Assembly (NCBI GenBank): GCA_910584995.1
Contig: CAJUDW010000010.1
Location: forward strand, 28,368 to 92,367
Source of the DNA: an uncultured Oscillibacter sp.
Lineage (GTDB): Bacteria > Bacillota > Clostridia > Oscillospirales > Oscillospiraceae
DNA length: 64,000 bases
Direction: 5' to 3'
This document shows positions 26,483 through 35,109 of the stretch, piece by piece. The notes below the pieces were generated by a model. The model worked only from the letters and a program-made list of their open reading frames with translations, searched no databases and was not told the DNA's origin. Both the position numbers and the translations under genes were made by a program. Numbering within the stretch: the stretch's first letter is position 1; each line of letters opens with the position of its first letter.

Positions 26483-27604
26483 TTAATGCAGAACAATTCC
26501 CTTTCGCAGAATCTTCCGGATTTCCAGATGTTCATCCGCCAGGATCACGTTCCCCCAGCGGCCGGCGGCGAGGCTGCCGTAGTCTTTTTCAATACCGATG
26601 CTCCTGGCGGGGTTTTCGCTGGCGGCCCGGAGGGCGCTTTCCAGAGGGACCCCCATGCCTACGGCCCGGCGCATACAGTCGTACAGGCAGGTTGCACTGC
26701 CGGCGATGGTCTCCGGATGCTCCGTCAGCACTGCCTTGGAGCCAGTGACGGTGACGTCCTGGCCCCCCAGGCTGTATTGCCCATCCGGCAGACCGCAGGC
26801 CATCATGCTGTCGGAGATCAGGATCACCCGATCATCCCCGAATACCCGGAAGGTGAACCGTACCATGGCGGGATGGATATGCACCCCGTCCGCAATGAGT
26901 TCTGCCTCGGCTCCCGCCTCCAGGGCGGCGATGATGGGTCCCGGCTCCCGGTGGGAGATACCGGGCATAGCGTTGTACAGATGGGTTACATGGCCTGCCC
27001 CGGCCTCAAAAGCCGCCTTGGCGTCCTGATAGCCGGCGCAGGTGTGGGCCAGGGAGATCAAGGTTTCCTGATGGCAGTCCCGGATGAAATCCAGGGTGCC
27101 CGGCTCCTCCGGGGCCACGTCCACCAGCTTGATGAGCCCCCCGGACCGGGCCTGAAGGCGGCGGAACATCCCGGCGTCCGCCCCCTGGATATAGGCGGGG
27201 TTCTGGGCGCCGATTTTCCGGGGGCTGATAAACGGCCCCTCCATGTTGATGCCCACCAGATCGGCCCCCCGGCCGTTTTTGTGGCGGGCGGCGGTGTCCA
27301 TGATGCCGCCCAGAATTTCCTCCGTATAGGTCATGGTAGCTGGGCAGATGGCCAGGATACCCCGGCTGGCCTCAAAGTCCGCGATGGCCTGGAGGCCTGC
27401 CTCGTCGGCGTCGCAGAAGTCGTGGCCTACGGCCCCGTGGAAGTGGATGTCTACCAGGCCCGGCAGGGCCAGCAGGCCCTGGGCGTCCAGGGTTTCCTCC
27501 CCGTCCATAGGGGGCGCTTCGGCGATCCGGCCCTCCCGGATGACCAAATCCTGCTGCCGGAACTGGTGATCCGGGCCGTAGACCCTGGCGTTTTGAATAA
27601 CCAT
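26483..27604 (-). CDS. nagA: N-acetylglucosamine-6-phosphate deacetylase
   Basis: The enzyme removes acetate from GlcNAc-6-phosphate to give glucosamine-6-phosphate. The 373-residue amidohydrolase shows the metal-site motif DIHFHGAVGHDF near residue 53, the Glu ligand region INMEGPFI near 120, His in SLAHTCAGY near 188 and GHVTHLYNAM near 208, and the catalytic Asp in LISDSM near 270. GGGAGG precedes the ATG. It lies between nagB upstream and the IIA gene 17 bases downstream, as expected for an amino-sugar operon. Confidence 0.95.
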   Translation of the reverse strand: MVIQNARVYGPDHQFRQQDLVIREGRIAEAPPMDGEETLDAQGLLALPGLVDIHFHGAVGHDFCDADEAGLQAIADFEASRGILAICPATMTYTEEILGGIMDTAARHKNGRGADLVGINMEGPFISPRKIGAQNPAYIQGADAGMFRRLQARSGGLIKLVDVAPEEPGTLDFIRDCHQETLISLAHTCAGYQDAKAAFEAGAGHVTHLYNAMPGISHREPGPIIAALEAGAEAELIADGVHIHPAMVRFTFRVFGDDRVILISDSMMACGLPDGQYSLGGQDVTVTGSKAVLTEHPETIAGSATCLYDCMRRAVGMGVPLESALRAASENPARSIGIEKDYGSLAAGRWGNVILADEHLEIRKILRKGIVLH

Positions 27605-27781
27605 ACGATCGTTTCCTCCCTTGCTGCGATATCATCAGCACAGCCAAAAGGGGAACTTCCCCTTTTACTCGCAGGCCGCAGGCCCGCAGGCTGTGTTTCC
27701 TGCGGGGCCAGGCCCGGCGGGCATGCTTGCGGGCCCGGGGCGCCGCTGCTGCATTTTCCCGCTGCGCGGCTGTAGCCGGGC

Positions 27782-28507
27782 TCAGATGAGGCTGAGGGCC
27801 TCTGCGTCGCCCACCAGGGTGCAGTCCGGGTGCATTTGTAGGATGGAACCCGGTACCTGGGGGGTGACGGGGCCGAAGCAGGCGGCCTTGATGGCCTCCG
27901 CCTTGGCGGCGCCGCTGGCTACCAGCAGTACCTTCCGGGCCTGCATGATGGTCTTGATGCCCATGGTGTAGGCCTGCTTGGGCACGTCCTCCTTCTTTTC
28001 GAAGAACCGCTTGTTGGCCTCAATGGTGCTCTCCAGCAGATCCACACAGTGGGTGCCCAGTTCAAAAGCGACGCCGGGCTCGTTGAAGCCTATGTGGCCG
28101 TTGTTGCCGATGCCCAGCAGCTGGAGATCCACGCCGCCCAGGTGCTGGATGATGGCGTCATAGCGGGCACCCTCGGCAGCGGAGTCCGGGTTGGTACCGT
28201 CAGGGAGGTAGACGTTGCTGGGGTTGATGTTCACGTGATTAAAGAGGTTCTGGAACATGAAACTCCAATAACTCTGGGGATGCTCCTTGGCGATGCCCCG
28301 GTACTCGTCCAGATTGACGGTAGTGACCTCGCTGAAATCCAGATCCCCTTTGTTGTACCATTCCACCAGCTGCTGATAGGTGCCAACAGGCGTACCGCCG
28401 GTGGCAAGGCCCAGGATACAGTGGGGCTTCATGATCACTTGGGCGGAGATGATGTTGGCAGCCTTGCGGGACATGTCCTGGTAGTCCTTGGCCCGGATAA
28501 TTTTCAT
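27782..28507 (-). CDS. nagB: Glucosamine-6-phosphate deaminase
   Basis: The enzyme converts glucosamine-6-phosphate to fructose-6-phosphate and ammonia, feeding glycolysis. The 241-residue protein has the NagB motifs LGLATGGTPVGTY near residue 33, NLDEYRGI with catalytic Asp/Glu near 65 and GIGNNGHIGFNEPG with the catalytic His near 130. The ATG at 28507 is chosen because AAGGAGG lies about 6 bases upstream. A 177-base GC-rich gap with short hairpins separates it from nagA. A terminator-like hairpin upstream partly uncouples it from the transporter gene. Confidence 0.96.
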   Translation of the reverse strand: MKIIRAKDYQDMSRKAANIISAQVIMKPHCILGLATGGTPVGTYQQLVEWYNKGDLDFSEVTTVNLDEYRGIAKEHPQSYWSFMFQNLFNHVNINPSNVYLPDGTNPDSAAEGARYDAIIQHLGGVDLQLLGIGNNGHIGFNEPGVAFELGTHCVDLLESTIEANKRFFEKKEDVPKQAYTMGIKTIMQARKVLLVASGAAKAEAIKAACFGPVTPQVPGSILQMHPDCTLVGDAEALSLI

Positions 28508-28595
28508 GAAATTTCCTCCTTTTCCTTTTTGCAGAAAATCTGCTGGGTTTTCCGTGTGTTTTCTAGGGTGCGCATATTTGGAGAGAACCATGCGG

Positions 28596-28631
28596 GAAAA
28601 AGCCGCGGGCAGGCTGGTGCCTGCCCGCGGC
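28596..28631 (-). terminator. Terminator between the PTS IICB gene and nagB
   Basis: GCCGCGGGCAGGC pairs perfectly with its complement around a 4-base loop and is followed on the minus strand by TTTTT. It would end many transcripts after the transporter gene; nagB-nagA-IIA expression then needs readthrough or a local promoter. Confidence 0.8.
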
Positions 28632-28736
28632 GGCCCGGGGAAGGAACCAGCTCCCCCGGACGGGAATAAGAGTGAACGGATACGCTTCATCCGCCACTTG
28701 CCTGCCTCTCTGGGGGCAGGGGACGGAGAGAACCCG

Positions 28737-30209
28737 TCAGAGCATCTTTTTCAGTTCGTCGTACACGAACTGGACCTTGGGCCCGATGACCACCTGGCAG
28801 GATTTCTGGCTGGGCCGGATGACGCCCGCCGCACCAGCGGCCTTGATGGCCTTCTCATTGACGGCGGTGTAGTCGCGGATCTCGAACCGCAGGCGGGTAG
28901 CGCAGTAATCTACGCTGGAGACGTTGTCCTTGCCGCCGATGCCTGCCAGGACGCCGGAGGCAATATCGGTGAAGTTGTTGTTGGACAGCTGGATGTTGGC
29001 CTCAGCCGCTTCGTCGTCCTCATCCTCCCGGCCGGGGGTCTTGAGGTCGAACTTCTGGATGGCAAACCGGAACACCAGATAGAACACTACGAAAGCGCCG
29101 ATAGCCAGGGGGATAAACATCAGGGTGTTGTTAGCCGCAGGCAGGGAGGCGGAGAAGAGCAGGTCCGTGGCGCCTGCGGAGAAGCAGAAGCCGCCCCGGA
29201 AGCCGGTGTAGTAAGTGATAACGGTGAAGATGCCGTACAGCAGGGCATAGATGACATACAGGGGGAACGCGGTGAACATGAAGGCGAACTCGAAGGGCTC
29301 GGTGACGCCGCAGATGAACGCGCAGATAGCGGCGGAGGACACCAGGCCGATAGCGACCTTCCGGTTCTTGGCGGTATGGACCATAGCAAGAGCCGCACCG
29401 GCAACGCCGCCCATCATGCAGGGGAAGAAGCCGGACATGTACATACCAAGGCTCCAGCCTGCGTCGGCAGAGGTTTTGCCGGCCCAATACAGGGTCAGGT
29501 CACCCAGGCCGATGGTATCGAACCAGAACACGTTGTTCAGGGCGTGATGCAGGCCGGTGGGGATCAGCAGCCGGTTCAGGAAGGCGTAGACGCCGGCGCC
29601 GATGCCGCCCATGCCCACAATGGCATTGCCGATGGAGACCAGGACGCCGAAGACGATGGGCCACACGAACAGCAGCACCACGGCGGCCAGGATGGAGACC
29701 ACGCCGGTGACGATGGCGACGCAACGCTTGCCGCTGAAGAAAGCCAGGAAGTCAGGCAGCTGGGTCTTCTTGAACTTGTTGTAGCAGGTGGCACCGATGA
29801 TGCCGGCGATGATGGCGATGAAGACGTTCTGGATCTTGTCGAAAGCCAGGGTCTTGACCTGGTCGTCAGCAATGGCGGGCATGATGGTGGTCACCACGCT
29901 GGTAGCCAGCAGGTTGACGATCATCAGCCAGCTGACCAGACCCGCCAGGGCGGCGGTGCCGTCGTGGTCGTCGGACATGCCGACGGCGATGCCGATGGCA
30001 AAGAGCCAGGCCATGTTGTCGATGAGGGCGCCGCCGGCCTTAATCAGCAGGAAGCCGATCACATAGGCCGCGCCGCTGGTGGGCGCGTCAGGCACGCCCA
30101 TAACGCCGGGGGCCAGGGCATAGCCCAGGCCCATCAGGATACCGCAGATGGGAAGGGCGGCTACCGGCAGCATCAGGGACTTACCCAGTTTTTGCAGGTA
30201 TTTCATCAT
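28737..30209 (-). CDS. PTS transporter subunit IICB, probably for N-acetylglucosamine
   Basis: This 490-residue membrane permease imports and phosphorylates its sugar. Residues 1-385 form the EIIC domain with about ten hydrophobic segments. Residues 410-490 form the EIIB domain with the phosphorylated Cys in VDYCATRLRFE. No IIA domain is fused; the separate IIA gene at the operon end fills this role. The ATG at 30209 follows AGGAGG by 8 bases. Glucose and GlcNAc permeases are close relatives; the adjacent nagB and nagA make GlcNAc the likelier substrate (NagE-like). Confidence 0.92.
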   Translation of the reverse strand: MMKYLQKLGKSLMLPVAALPICGILMGLGYALAPGVMGVPDAPTSGAAYVIGFLLIKAGGALIDNMAWLFAIGIAVGMSDDHDGTAALAGLVSWLMIVNLLATSVVTTIMPAIADDQVKTLAFDKIQNVFIAIIAGIIGATCYNKFKKTQLPDFLAFFSGKRCVAIVTGVVSILAAVVLLFVWPIVFGVLVSIGNAIVGMGGIGAGVYAFLNRLLIPTGLHHALNNVFWFDTIGLGDLTLYWAGKTSADAGWSLGMYMSGFFPCMMGGVAGAALAMVHTAKNRKVAIGLVSSAAICAFICGVTEPFEFAFMFTAFPLYVIYALLYGIFTVITYYTGFRGGFCFSAGATDLLFSASLPAANNTLMFIPLAIGAFVVFYLVFRFAIQKFDLKTPGREDEDDEAAEANIQLSNNNFTDIASGVLAGIGGKDNVSSVDYCATRLRFEIRDYTAVNEKAIKAAGAAGVIRPSQKSCQVVIGPKVQFVYDELKKML

Positions 30210-30478
30210 AAAAAATTTCCTCCTAACACGTACATTCGGTTTTGCTTGCTGTTTTCTCCCAACAATTCCCCAGAAAAACCCTCTGGTTCCGGGATTTTCC
30301 GGCAATCTTGCTTTACTTTAGCATGTTTTATAAGAAAAAGAAAGAGGCATTTTTGAATTTTGGCGAAATAGACAAAATACATAAAGAATTATCTATGCGT
30401 AAAAAGGACAAAAATTTCTTTTTGTGATTTCTTTTCTCAAATTCAATGTTATAATATTTTCCCATATGAAAACACAAA
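30210..30478. promoter_or_regulatory. AT-rich divergent promoter region
   Basis: This region is strikingly AT-rich against a GC-rich background. On the plus strand TATAAT lies at 30450-30455, with a weak -35 (TTTCTT, 30428), serving the epimerase-like gene. On the minus strand several weak -10 boxes (TATAAA, TAAAGT near 30320-30335) could serve the PTS gene. I cannot choose between them. Confidence 0.5.
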
Positions 30479-30505
30479 TGCCTGTCCGCCATTGGCGGAC
30501 AGGCA
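30479..30505 (+). repeat. 12-bp inverted repeat in the 5' leader of the epimerase-like gene
   Basis: TGCCTGTCCGCC and GGCGGACAGGCA pair perfectly around ATT. It starts about 20 bases after the TATAAT box and ends 16 bases before the ATG, so it would form a stem at the very start of the mRNA or serve as an operator. Confidence 0.65.
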
Positions 30506-30521
30506 GGACGGGAGGCGTTTG

Positions 30522-31400
30522 ATGAAGGTACAGCTGCGGAGAGGATCCCTGACGGCGGCGGCGGAGACGGCGGGGGGAGAACTGGTGTCCCTGCGGGACG
30601 GGGAGGGCCGGGAGTACATCTGGGACGGGGATCCCGCCTGGTGGTCCGGCCGGAACCCGGTGCTGTTCCCCATTGTGGGGGGATTAAAGGAGGGGAAGGT
30701 CTGTTTTGGCGGCAGGGAGTACGAGATGGGCCGCCATGGCTTTGCCCGCCGGAGTGAATTCTCCCTGACGGGGCAGGGGGAGGATTTTGTGGATTTCCGC
30801 CTGACGGAAAGCCCGGAGACCCTGGCCCGGTATCCCTTTCCCTTTTCCCTGACGGTGCGGCACCGCCTGCTGGAGGACGGGTTTTCTACGGAGTTCCTGG
30901 TGGAGAATACCGGCCATACGGATCTGCCCTTCTGCGTAGGTGCCCATACGGCCTTCCGCTGCCCTATGGAGGAGGGGGAGGCCTTTACGGATTATGAACT
31001 GGTGTTCCAGGAGCCGGAGGCTTTGGATTCCCCCCTCCTGACGCCGGAGGGCCTTGTGGATCCGGGCCGCGCTGCCCGGTTCCTGGATGGGGGAGACAGG
31101 TTTCCCCTGGACTATGGGGTTTTTGCCGAAGTGGACACCATGATTTTTGAGGGCCTCCGATCCAGGCAGGTGAAACTGGTGAGCCGGAAAACCGGCAGGG
31201 GGGTTGCCGTGGAGTTCGGGGAATTCCCCATGCTGGCCTTCTGGACCAAGCCCGGGGCCCCCTTCCTTTGCCTGGAGCCCTGGCAGGGCTGCGCCGCCTA
31301 TACGGACGAGAGCGGTGTGTTTACGGACAAGCCCCACTGCGTCACGCTGGCCCCCGGGGAGAAGAAATCCCTGGCCTACCGGGTTACGCTTCTGGGGTGA
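30522..31400 (+). CDS. Aldose 1-epimerase family protein
   Basis: This 292-residue protein has the galactose mutarotase-like beta-sandwich pattern. Visible features are LFPIVGGLKEGK near residue 50, GRHGFARRSEF near 73 with the conserved His, and HTAFRCP near 145. Members interconvert anomers of hexoses or hexose-6-phosphates. The ATG at 30522 has GGGAGG 7 bases upstream; the earlier frame start at 30492 lies within the inverted repeat. It is divergent from the GlcNAc PTS gene, so a role in sugar entry is plausible. The exact substrate is unknown. Confidence 0.88.
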   Translation: MKVQLRRGSLTAAAETAGGELVSLRDGEGREYIWDGDPAWWSGRNPVLFPIVGGLKEGKVCFGGREYEMGRHGFARRSEFSLTGQGEDFVDFRLTESPETLARYPFPFSLTVRHRLLEDGFSTEFLVENTGHTDLPFCVGAHTAFRCPMEEGEAFTDYELVFQEPEALDSPLLTPEGLVDPGRAARFLDGGDRFPLDYGVFAEVDTMIFEGLRSRQVKLVSRKTGRGVAVEFGEFPMLAFWTKPGAPFLCLEPWQGCAAYTDESGVFTDKPHCVTLAPGEKKSLAYRVTLLG

Positions 31401-31470
31401 AGCCGCCCCTGCCCGGGGCGTTGAATGGGGCCGAACCGGCGGCTTTGTCCACTGCTTTTTTGGCACGAAG

Positions 31471-31506
31471 AAGAATCCCCGGCGTCGAAAGACGCCGGGG
31501 ATTCTT
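31471..31506. terminator. Bidirectional terminator with GAAA tetraloop
   Basis: AAGAATCCCCGGCGTC and its exact complement form a 16-bp stem closed by a GAAA (GNRA) loop. The A-rich left and T-rich right ends give U-tracts on both strands. It separates the convergent epimerase-like and oadA genes. Confidence 0.9.
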
Positions 31507-31514
31507 AATAGGTA

Positions 31515-32969
31515 TCAGCCTTTGTATTCCACAAACAGTTCCCGCACGGCGTTGGGATCCGCCGCCTTTTTCGGGGCGGCAGCAGCCGCGGGGGCCGCCG
31601 CAGGCTCGTCGTGGGGGCCGTCCCGCCAGGCCAGGAACTTGGGGGCAACCTGGGGGAACAGGGCCAGGGAGAGGACGTCCTCGTCGCTCTTGGCAGTATC
31701 CTTGAACTCGGTCCGGTACTTCTCCAGTTCCGGCTGCAGCTGATCCGCCGGGCGGCAGGTGATGACCTCCTCCGGCTTGATGCCCGCCAGGGCCCGGACT
31801 TCCTCGCTGACCTCGCCGGGCAGCTGGCCGTACTCGCCCTTCAGGAGGCCCTTGGACTCCTTGGGGAAGGTCTTGTACTTGCCGACAACCACGTTCATCA
31901 CCGCCTGGGTACCCACGATCTGGCTGGTGGGGGTCACCAGGGGCGGATAGCCGAAATCCTTCCGGACACGGGGGATCTCAGCCAGCACGTCGTAATACTT
32001 CTCCTCTTTCCCGGCCTGCTTCAGCTGGGAGATGAGGTTGGAGAGCATGCCGCCGGGCACCTGATAGAGCAGGGTGTTGGTGTCCACGTTCAGGACCTTG
32101 GGATCCAGGGAGCCCTGCTCCTTGAGTTTCTGTGCCACCTTGCGGAAGTGGGCGGCGGCCTCGCTCATCTTGTTGAGATCCAGCCCGGTATCCCGGACAG
32201 TGCCCTGGAGGGTGGCAACCAGGGACTCCGTGGCAGGCTGGGCGGTGCCGTTGGCCAGGGGGCTCAGGGCAGTATCCACAATGTCCACGCCTGCATAGGC
32301 GGCCATGAGATACACCATGTCGCCGGTGCCGGTGGTGTTGTGGGTGTGCAGGTGGATGGGGATGGAAACAGTCTCCTTCAGGCGCTTGATCAGGGAATAG
32401 GCGTCCATGGGCAGCAGCAGGTTGGCCATGTCCTTCACGCAGATCACATCCGCGCCCATCTGCTCCAGTTCCTTGGCCAGCTTCACGAAGTACTCTTCGT
32501 TGTGGATGGGGGAGACGGTGTAGCTGAGGGTGCCCTCCACCATGCCGCCGTACTTCTTGGTGGACTTGATGGCCTGCTCCAGGTTCCGCACGTCGTTCAA
32601 GGCATCGAAAATCCGGATGATGTCGATGCCGTTTTCAATGGACTTGCGGCAGAAGGCGTCCACCACGTCGTCGGCGTAATGCTTGTAGCCCAGGATGTTC
32701 TGGCCGCGGAAGAGCATCTGCAGCTTCGTGTTGGGCAGGGCCTTGCGGAGTTTCCGCAGGCGCTCCCAGGGATCCTCGTTCAAAAAGCGCATGCAGGAGT
32801 CGAAAGTGGCGCCGCCCCAACACTCAAGGGACCAGTAGCCGATAGAGTCCAGCACCTCGCAGGCGGGGAGCATGTCCTCCACCCGCATCCGGGTGGCCGC
32901 CTGGGACTGGTGGGCGTCCCGGAGGATGGTATCGGTGATGTACAGGGGCTTCTTAGACAAAAATTCCAT
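31515..32969 (-). CDS. oadA: Oxaloacetate decarboxylase alpha subunit (carboxyltransferase)
   Basis: This 484-residue subunit moves CO2 from oxaloacetate to biotin on the carrier protein. It begins with a TIM-barrel of the PYC/HMGL type: DAHQSQAATRMR near residue 17 (metal Asp), MLFRGQN near 95, the carbamylated-Lys region VICVKDMANLL near 170, and LHTHNTTG near 205 with metal His residues. A conserved carboxylase domain (PYC_OADA) follows. It stops before the usual C-terminal biotinyl domain; that domain is encoded separately two genes upstream. GGAGG precedes the start. Pyruvate carboxylase subunit B is the alternative, but the OadB/OadG-like neighbours favour the sodium pump. Confidence 0.92.
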   Translation of the reverse strand: MEFLSKKPLYITDTILRDAHQSQAATRMRVEDMLPACEVLDSIGYWSLECWGGATFDSCMRFLNEDPWERLRKLRKALPNTKLQMLFRGQNILGYKHYADDVVDAFCRKSIENGIDIIRIFDALNDVRNLEQAIKSTKKYGGMVEGTLSYTVSPIHNEEYFVKLAKELEQMGADVICVKDMANLLLPMDAYSLIKRLKETVSIPIHLHTHNTTGTGDMVYLMAAYAGVDIVDTALSPLANGTAQPATESLVATLQGTVRDTGLDLNKMSEAAAHFRKVAQKLKEQGSLDPKVLNVDTNTLLYQVPGGMLSNLISQLKQAGKEEKYYDVLAEIPRVRKDFGYPPLVTPTSQIVGTQAVMNVVVGKYKTFPKESKGLLKGEYGQLPGEVSEEVRALAGIKPEEVITCRPADQLQPELEKYRTEFKDTAKSDEDVLSLALFPQVAPKFLAWRDGPHDEPAAAPAAAAAPKKAADPNAVRELFVEYKG

Positions 32970-32982
32970 ATTCTACCTCCAA

Positions 32983-34242
32983 TCAGCCGAACAGGGAGAT
33001 CAGCACGCCTGCCGCGATGGCGGAGCCGATGACGCCGGCCACGTTGGGGCCCATGGCGTGCATCAGCAGGAAGTTGCTGGGATTGGCCTTCTGACCCTCC
33101 ACCTGGGAGACCCGGGCGGCCATGGGCACGGCGGAAACGCCGGCGGAGCCGATAAGGGGATTGATCTTCTCCTTCAGGAAGAGGTTCATGATCTTGGCCA
33201 GAATCACGCCGCCGGCAGTGCCGAAGCCGAAGGCCACTACACCCATGCAGAGGATGGCCAGGGTCTGGAGGCTCAGGAAGGTCCGGCCGGTGGCCGTGCA
33301 GCCCACGGACACGCCCAGGAAGATGGTGACGATGTTGATGAGTTCGTTCTGGGCGGTCTTGCTGAGCCGATCCACCACGCCGCATTCCTTGAAGAGGTTG
33401 CCCAGCATCAGGCAGGCGATCAGGGGGCCGGCGGAGGGCACCAGCAGGGCCACAAACACAGTGACCACTACGGGGAAGACAATCTTCTCCTTCTTGGAGA
33501 CCTCACGCAGGGGCTTCATGACGATTTTCCGCTCCTCCTCCGTGGTAAGGAGCCGCATGATAGGCGGCTGGATCACGGGGACCAGGGCCATGTAGGAATA
33601 AGCCGACACGGCGATGGGGCCCAGCAGGGCCGGGGCCAGCATGGCGGTGACGAAGATGGCCGTGGGGCCGTCCGCGCCGCCGATAATGCCGATGGAGCCG
33701 GCTTCCGCGCCGGTGAAGCCCATGAAGCGGCAGCCCACGTAGGTCATGAAGATGCCCAGCTGGGCGGCCGCGCCAAGCAGCAGGCTCTTGGGGTTGGCGA
33801 TCAGGGGGCCGAAGTCGGTCATGGCGCCCACGCCCATGAAGATCAGGCAGGGATAGATGCCCAGCTTGATGCCCAGGTACAGGATGTCCACCAGGCCCGG
33901 GCTGACGGACTGTCCCACCGCCACGGTGTTCAGTACAGCGTCGGACACGCCCAGGGACTGCATCTCGGCGATGAAGGCCTGGGTCACCGGTGCGCCGCCG
34001 ATGAGATCCCAGTGGACATGCCCGCCGGCAAAGAAGATCTCGTGGAACATGTTGGCGCCGGGGAGGTTGGTGATCAGCATACCGAAGGCGATGGTCACCA
34101 GCAGCAGCGGCTCGAATTTCTTGACAATGCCCAGCCAGATAAGGAAGCAGGCAATGCAGATCATGACCAGGCTCTTCCAGTTATCCCCCTGGGTGAACTG
34201 GTAAAAGCCCGTGCTCTGCAAAAAGTTTACAATAGCGTCCAT
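32983..34242 (-). CDS. oadB: Sodium-pumping decarboxylase beta subunit
   Basis: This 419-residue membrane protein takes the carboxyl group from biotin, decarboxylates it and couples this to Na+ export. It has about nine to eleven hydrophobic helices and the family's conserved pore segments GIIGGADGPTAIFV near residue 190 and TGRTFLSLQTLAIL near 315 (PF03977). AGGAGG precedes the start. It lies 13 bases upstream of oadA and 18 bases after the biotin carrier gene. The same family serves oxaloacetate, methylmalonyl-CoA and glutaconyl-CoA decarboxylases; the alpha subunit indicates oxaloacetate. Confidence 0.95.
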   Translation of the reverse strand: MDAIVNFLQSTGFYQFTQGDNWKSLVMICIACFLIWLGIVKKFEPLLLVTIAFGMLITNLPGANMFHEIFFAGGHVHWDLIGGAPVTQAFIAEMQSLGVSDAVLNTVAVGQSVSPGLVDILYLGIKLGIYPCLIFMGVGAMTDFGPLIANPKSLLLGAAAQLGIFMTYVGCRFMGFTGAEAGSIGIIGGADGPTAIFVTAMLAPALLGPIAVSAYSYMALVPVIQPPIMRLLTTEEERKIVMKPLREVSKKEKIVFPVVVTVFVALLVPSAGPLIACLMLGNLFKECGVVDRLSKTAQNELINIVTIFLGVSVGCTATGRTFLSLQTLAILCMGVVAFGFGTAGGVILAKIMNLFLKEKINPLIGSAGVSAVPMAARVSQVEGQKANPSNFLLMHAMGPNVAGVIGSAIAAGVLISLFG

Positions 34243-34260
34243 ATAGCGTCCTCCTGTGGG

Positions 34261-34605
34261 TCACTGGATGACGCACAGCAGGGTGCCGGACTCCACAGCA
34301 GCCCCCTTGGAGGTGTTGATGGAGGCGATTCTGCCGTCGCAGGGGCACATGATCTCGTTTTCCATCTTCATGGCCTCCAGGATCATCAGCACGTCGCCCT
34401 TCTTCACAGCAGCGCCCTGGGCGAACTTCACGTCCAGAATGGTGCCGGGCATGGGGCTGGTGACCTGTTCGCCGCCGGCGGGGGCGGCAGCCGCAGGGGC
34501 AGGGGCGGGAGCGGCCGCAGGGGCGGCTGCGGGCATGGCGCCGGTCATTTCCTCCAGTTCGATTTCATAGGCGGTCCCGTTGACTGTGACGCGATACTTT
34601 TTCAT
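34261..34605 (-). CDS. Biotin carboxyl carrier subunit of the decarboxylase
   Basis: This 114-residue protein swings the carboxylated biotin between the alpha and beta subunits. It has a short beta-rich N terminus, an Ala/Pro hinge (about residues 25-45) and a biotinyl domain with the attachment Lys in EAMKMEN. The ATG at 34605 has AAAGGAGAG 7 bases upstream. In Klebsiella this domain is fused to OadA; the split form is common in Clostridia. Confidence 0.95.
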   Translation of the reverse strand: MKKYRVTVNGTAYEIELEEMTGAMPAAAPAAAPAPAPAAAAPAGGEQVTSPMPGTILDVKFAQGAAVKKGDVLMILEAMKMENEIMCPCDGRIASINTSKGAAVESGTLLCVIQ

Positions 34606-34632
34606 GGTTTCTCTCCTTTGATGTATCAATGA

Positions 34633-34896
34633 TTAGAGTTTCTTCATAGACAGGATGCGGATGCCGGTGATATCCAGGCCCAGTTCCTCCGCCACGGCGG
34701 CGGACACGGCGGCTATGACTTCCTGCCGGTTCGGTTCCGGCAAGACGGCGGGCGCCGGTGCAGCTGCGGGAACTGCCGTCTGCTTGCCGTGGCCCAGGAT
34801 GGCGCTCATGATCATCGTCAGCGCGATCAGGCAGATCAGGCCGAAGAAGACAGTGCCCATACCCATCAGGCAGACAAACAACTTTGGATAGTCCAT
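34633..34896 (-). CDS. OadG-like small membrane subunit
   Basis: This 87-residue protein has one N-terminal membrane helix (residues 7-30), an Ala/Pro linker and a short C-terminal helix, the pattern of OadG gamma subunits (PF04277) that hold the decarboxylase together. The ATG at 34896 has GGGAGGG just upstream; the much longer open frame to 35964 is a shadow of sfsA and mntP on the other strand. It is the first gene of the operon gamma-biotin carrier-beta-alpha. Confidence 0.82.
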   Translation of the reverse strand: MDYPKLFVCLMGMGTVFFGLICLIALTMIMSAILGHGKQTAVPAAAPAPAVLPEPNRQEVIAAVSAAVAEELGLDITGIRILSMKKL

Positions 34897-34927
34897 ATAC
34901 TCCCTCCCTAATAAAATAGTTACAGAT

Positions 34928-34956
34928 ATTATAACAATGAAAGCATTAAAAGACAA
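34928..34956 (-). promoter_or_regulatory. Promoter of the sodium-pump decarboxylase operon
   Basis: On the minus strand TTGTCT (34956-34951), 17 bases and a perfect TATAAT (34933-34928) lie 32 bases before the first start codon. Confidence 0.75.
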
Positions 34957-35025
34957 CACGACATTTTCGGCTTTTTCCCGTAAGAATTTGGTGAAAATGA
35001 CAAGGCTGAAAAGGAGTTTCCCTCT

Positions 35026-35054
35026 TTTTCCAGCAGGGGCATCTGTGATATAAT
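35026..35054 (+). promoter_or_regulatory. Promoter of sfsA
   Basis: A perfect TATAAT lies at 35049-35054, with a weak TTTTCC -35 17 bases upstream, 55 bases before the sfsA start. Confidence 0.55.
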
Positions 35055-35109
35055 CAAACCGTATATTATCCGGCCGGAAGGGCTCCCGGCGGGGGAAGGG
35101 AGGGCGCTT

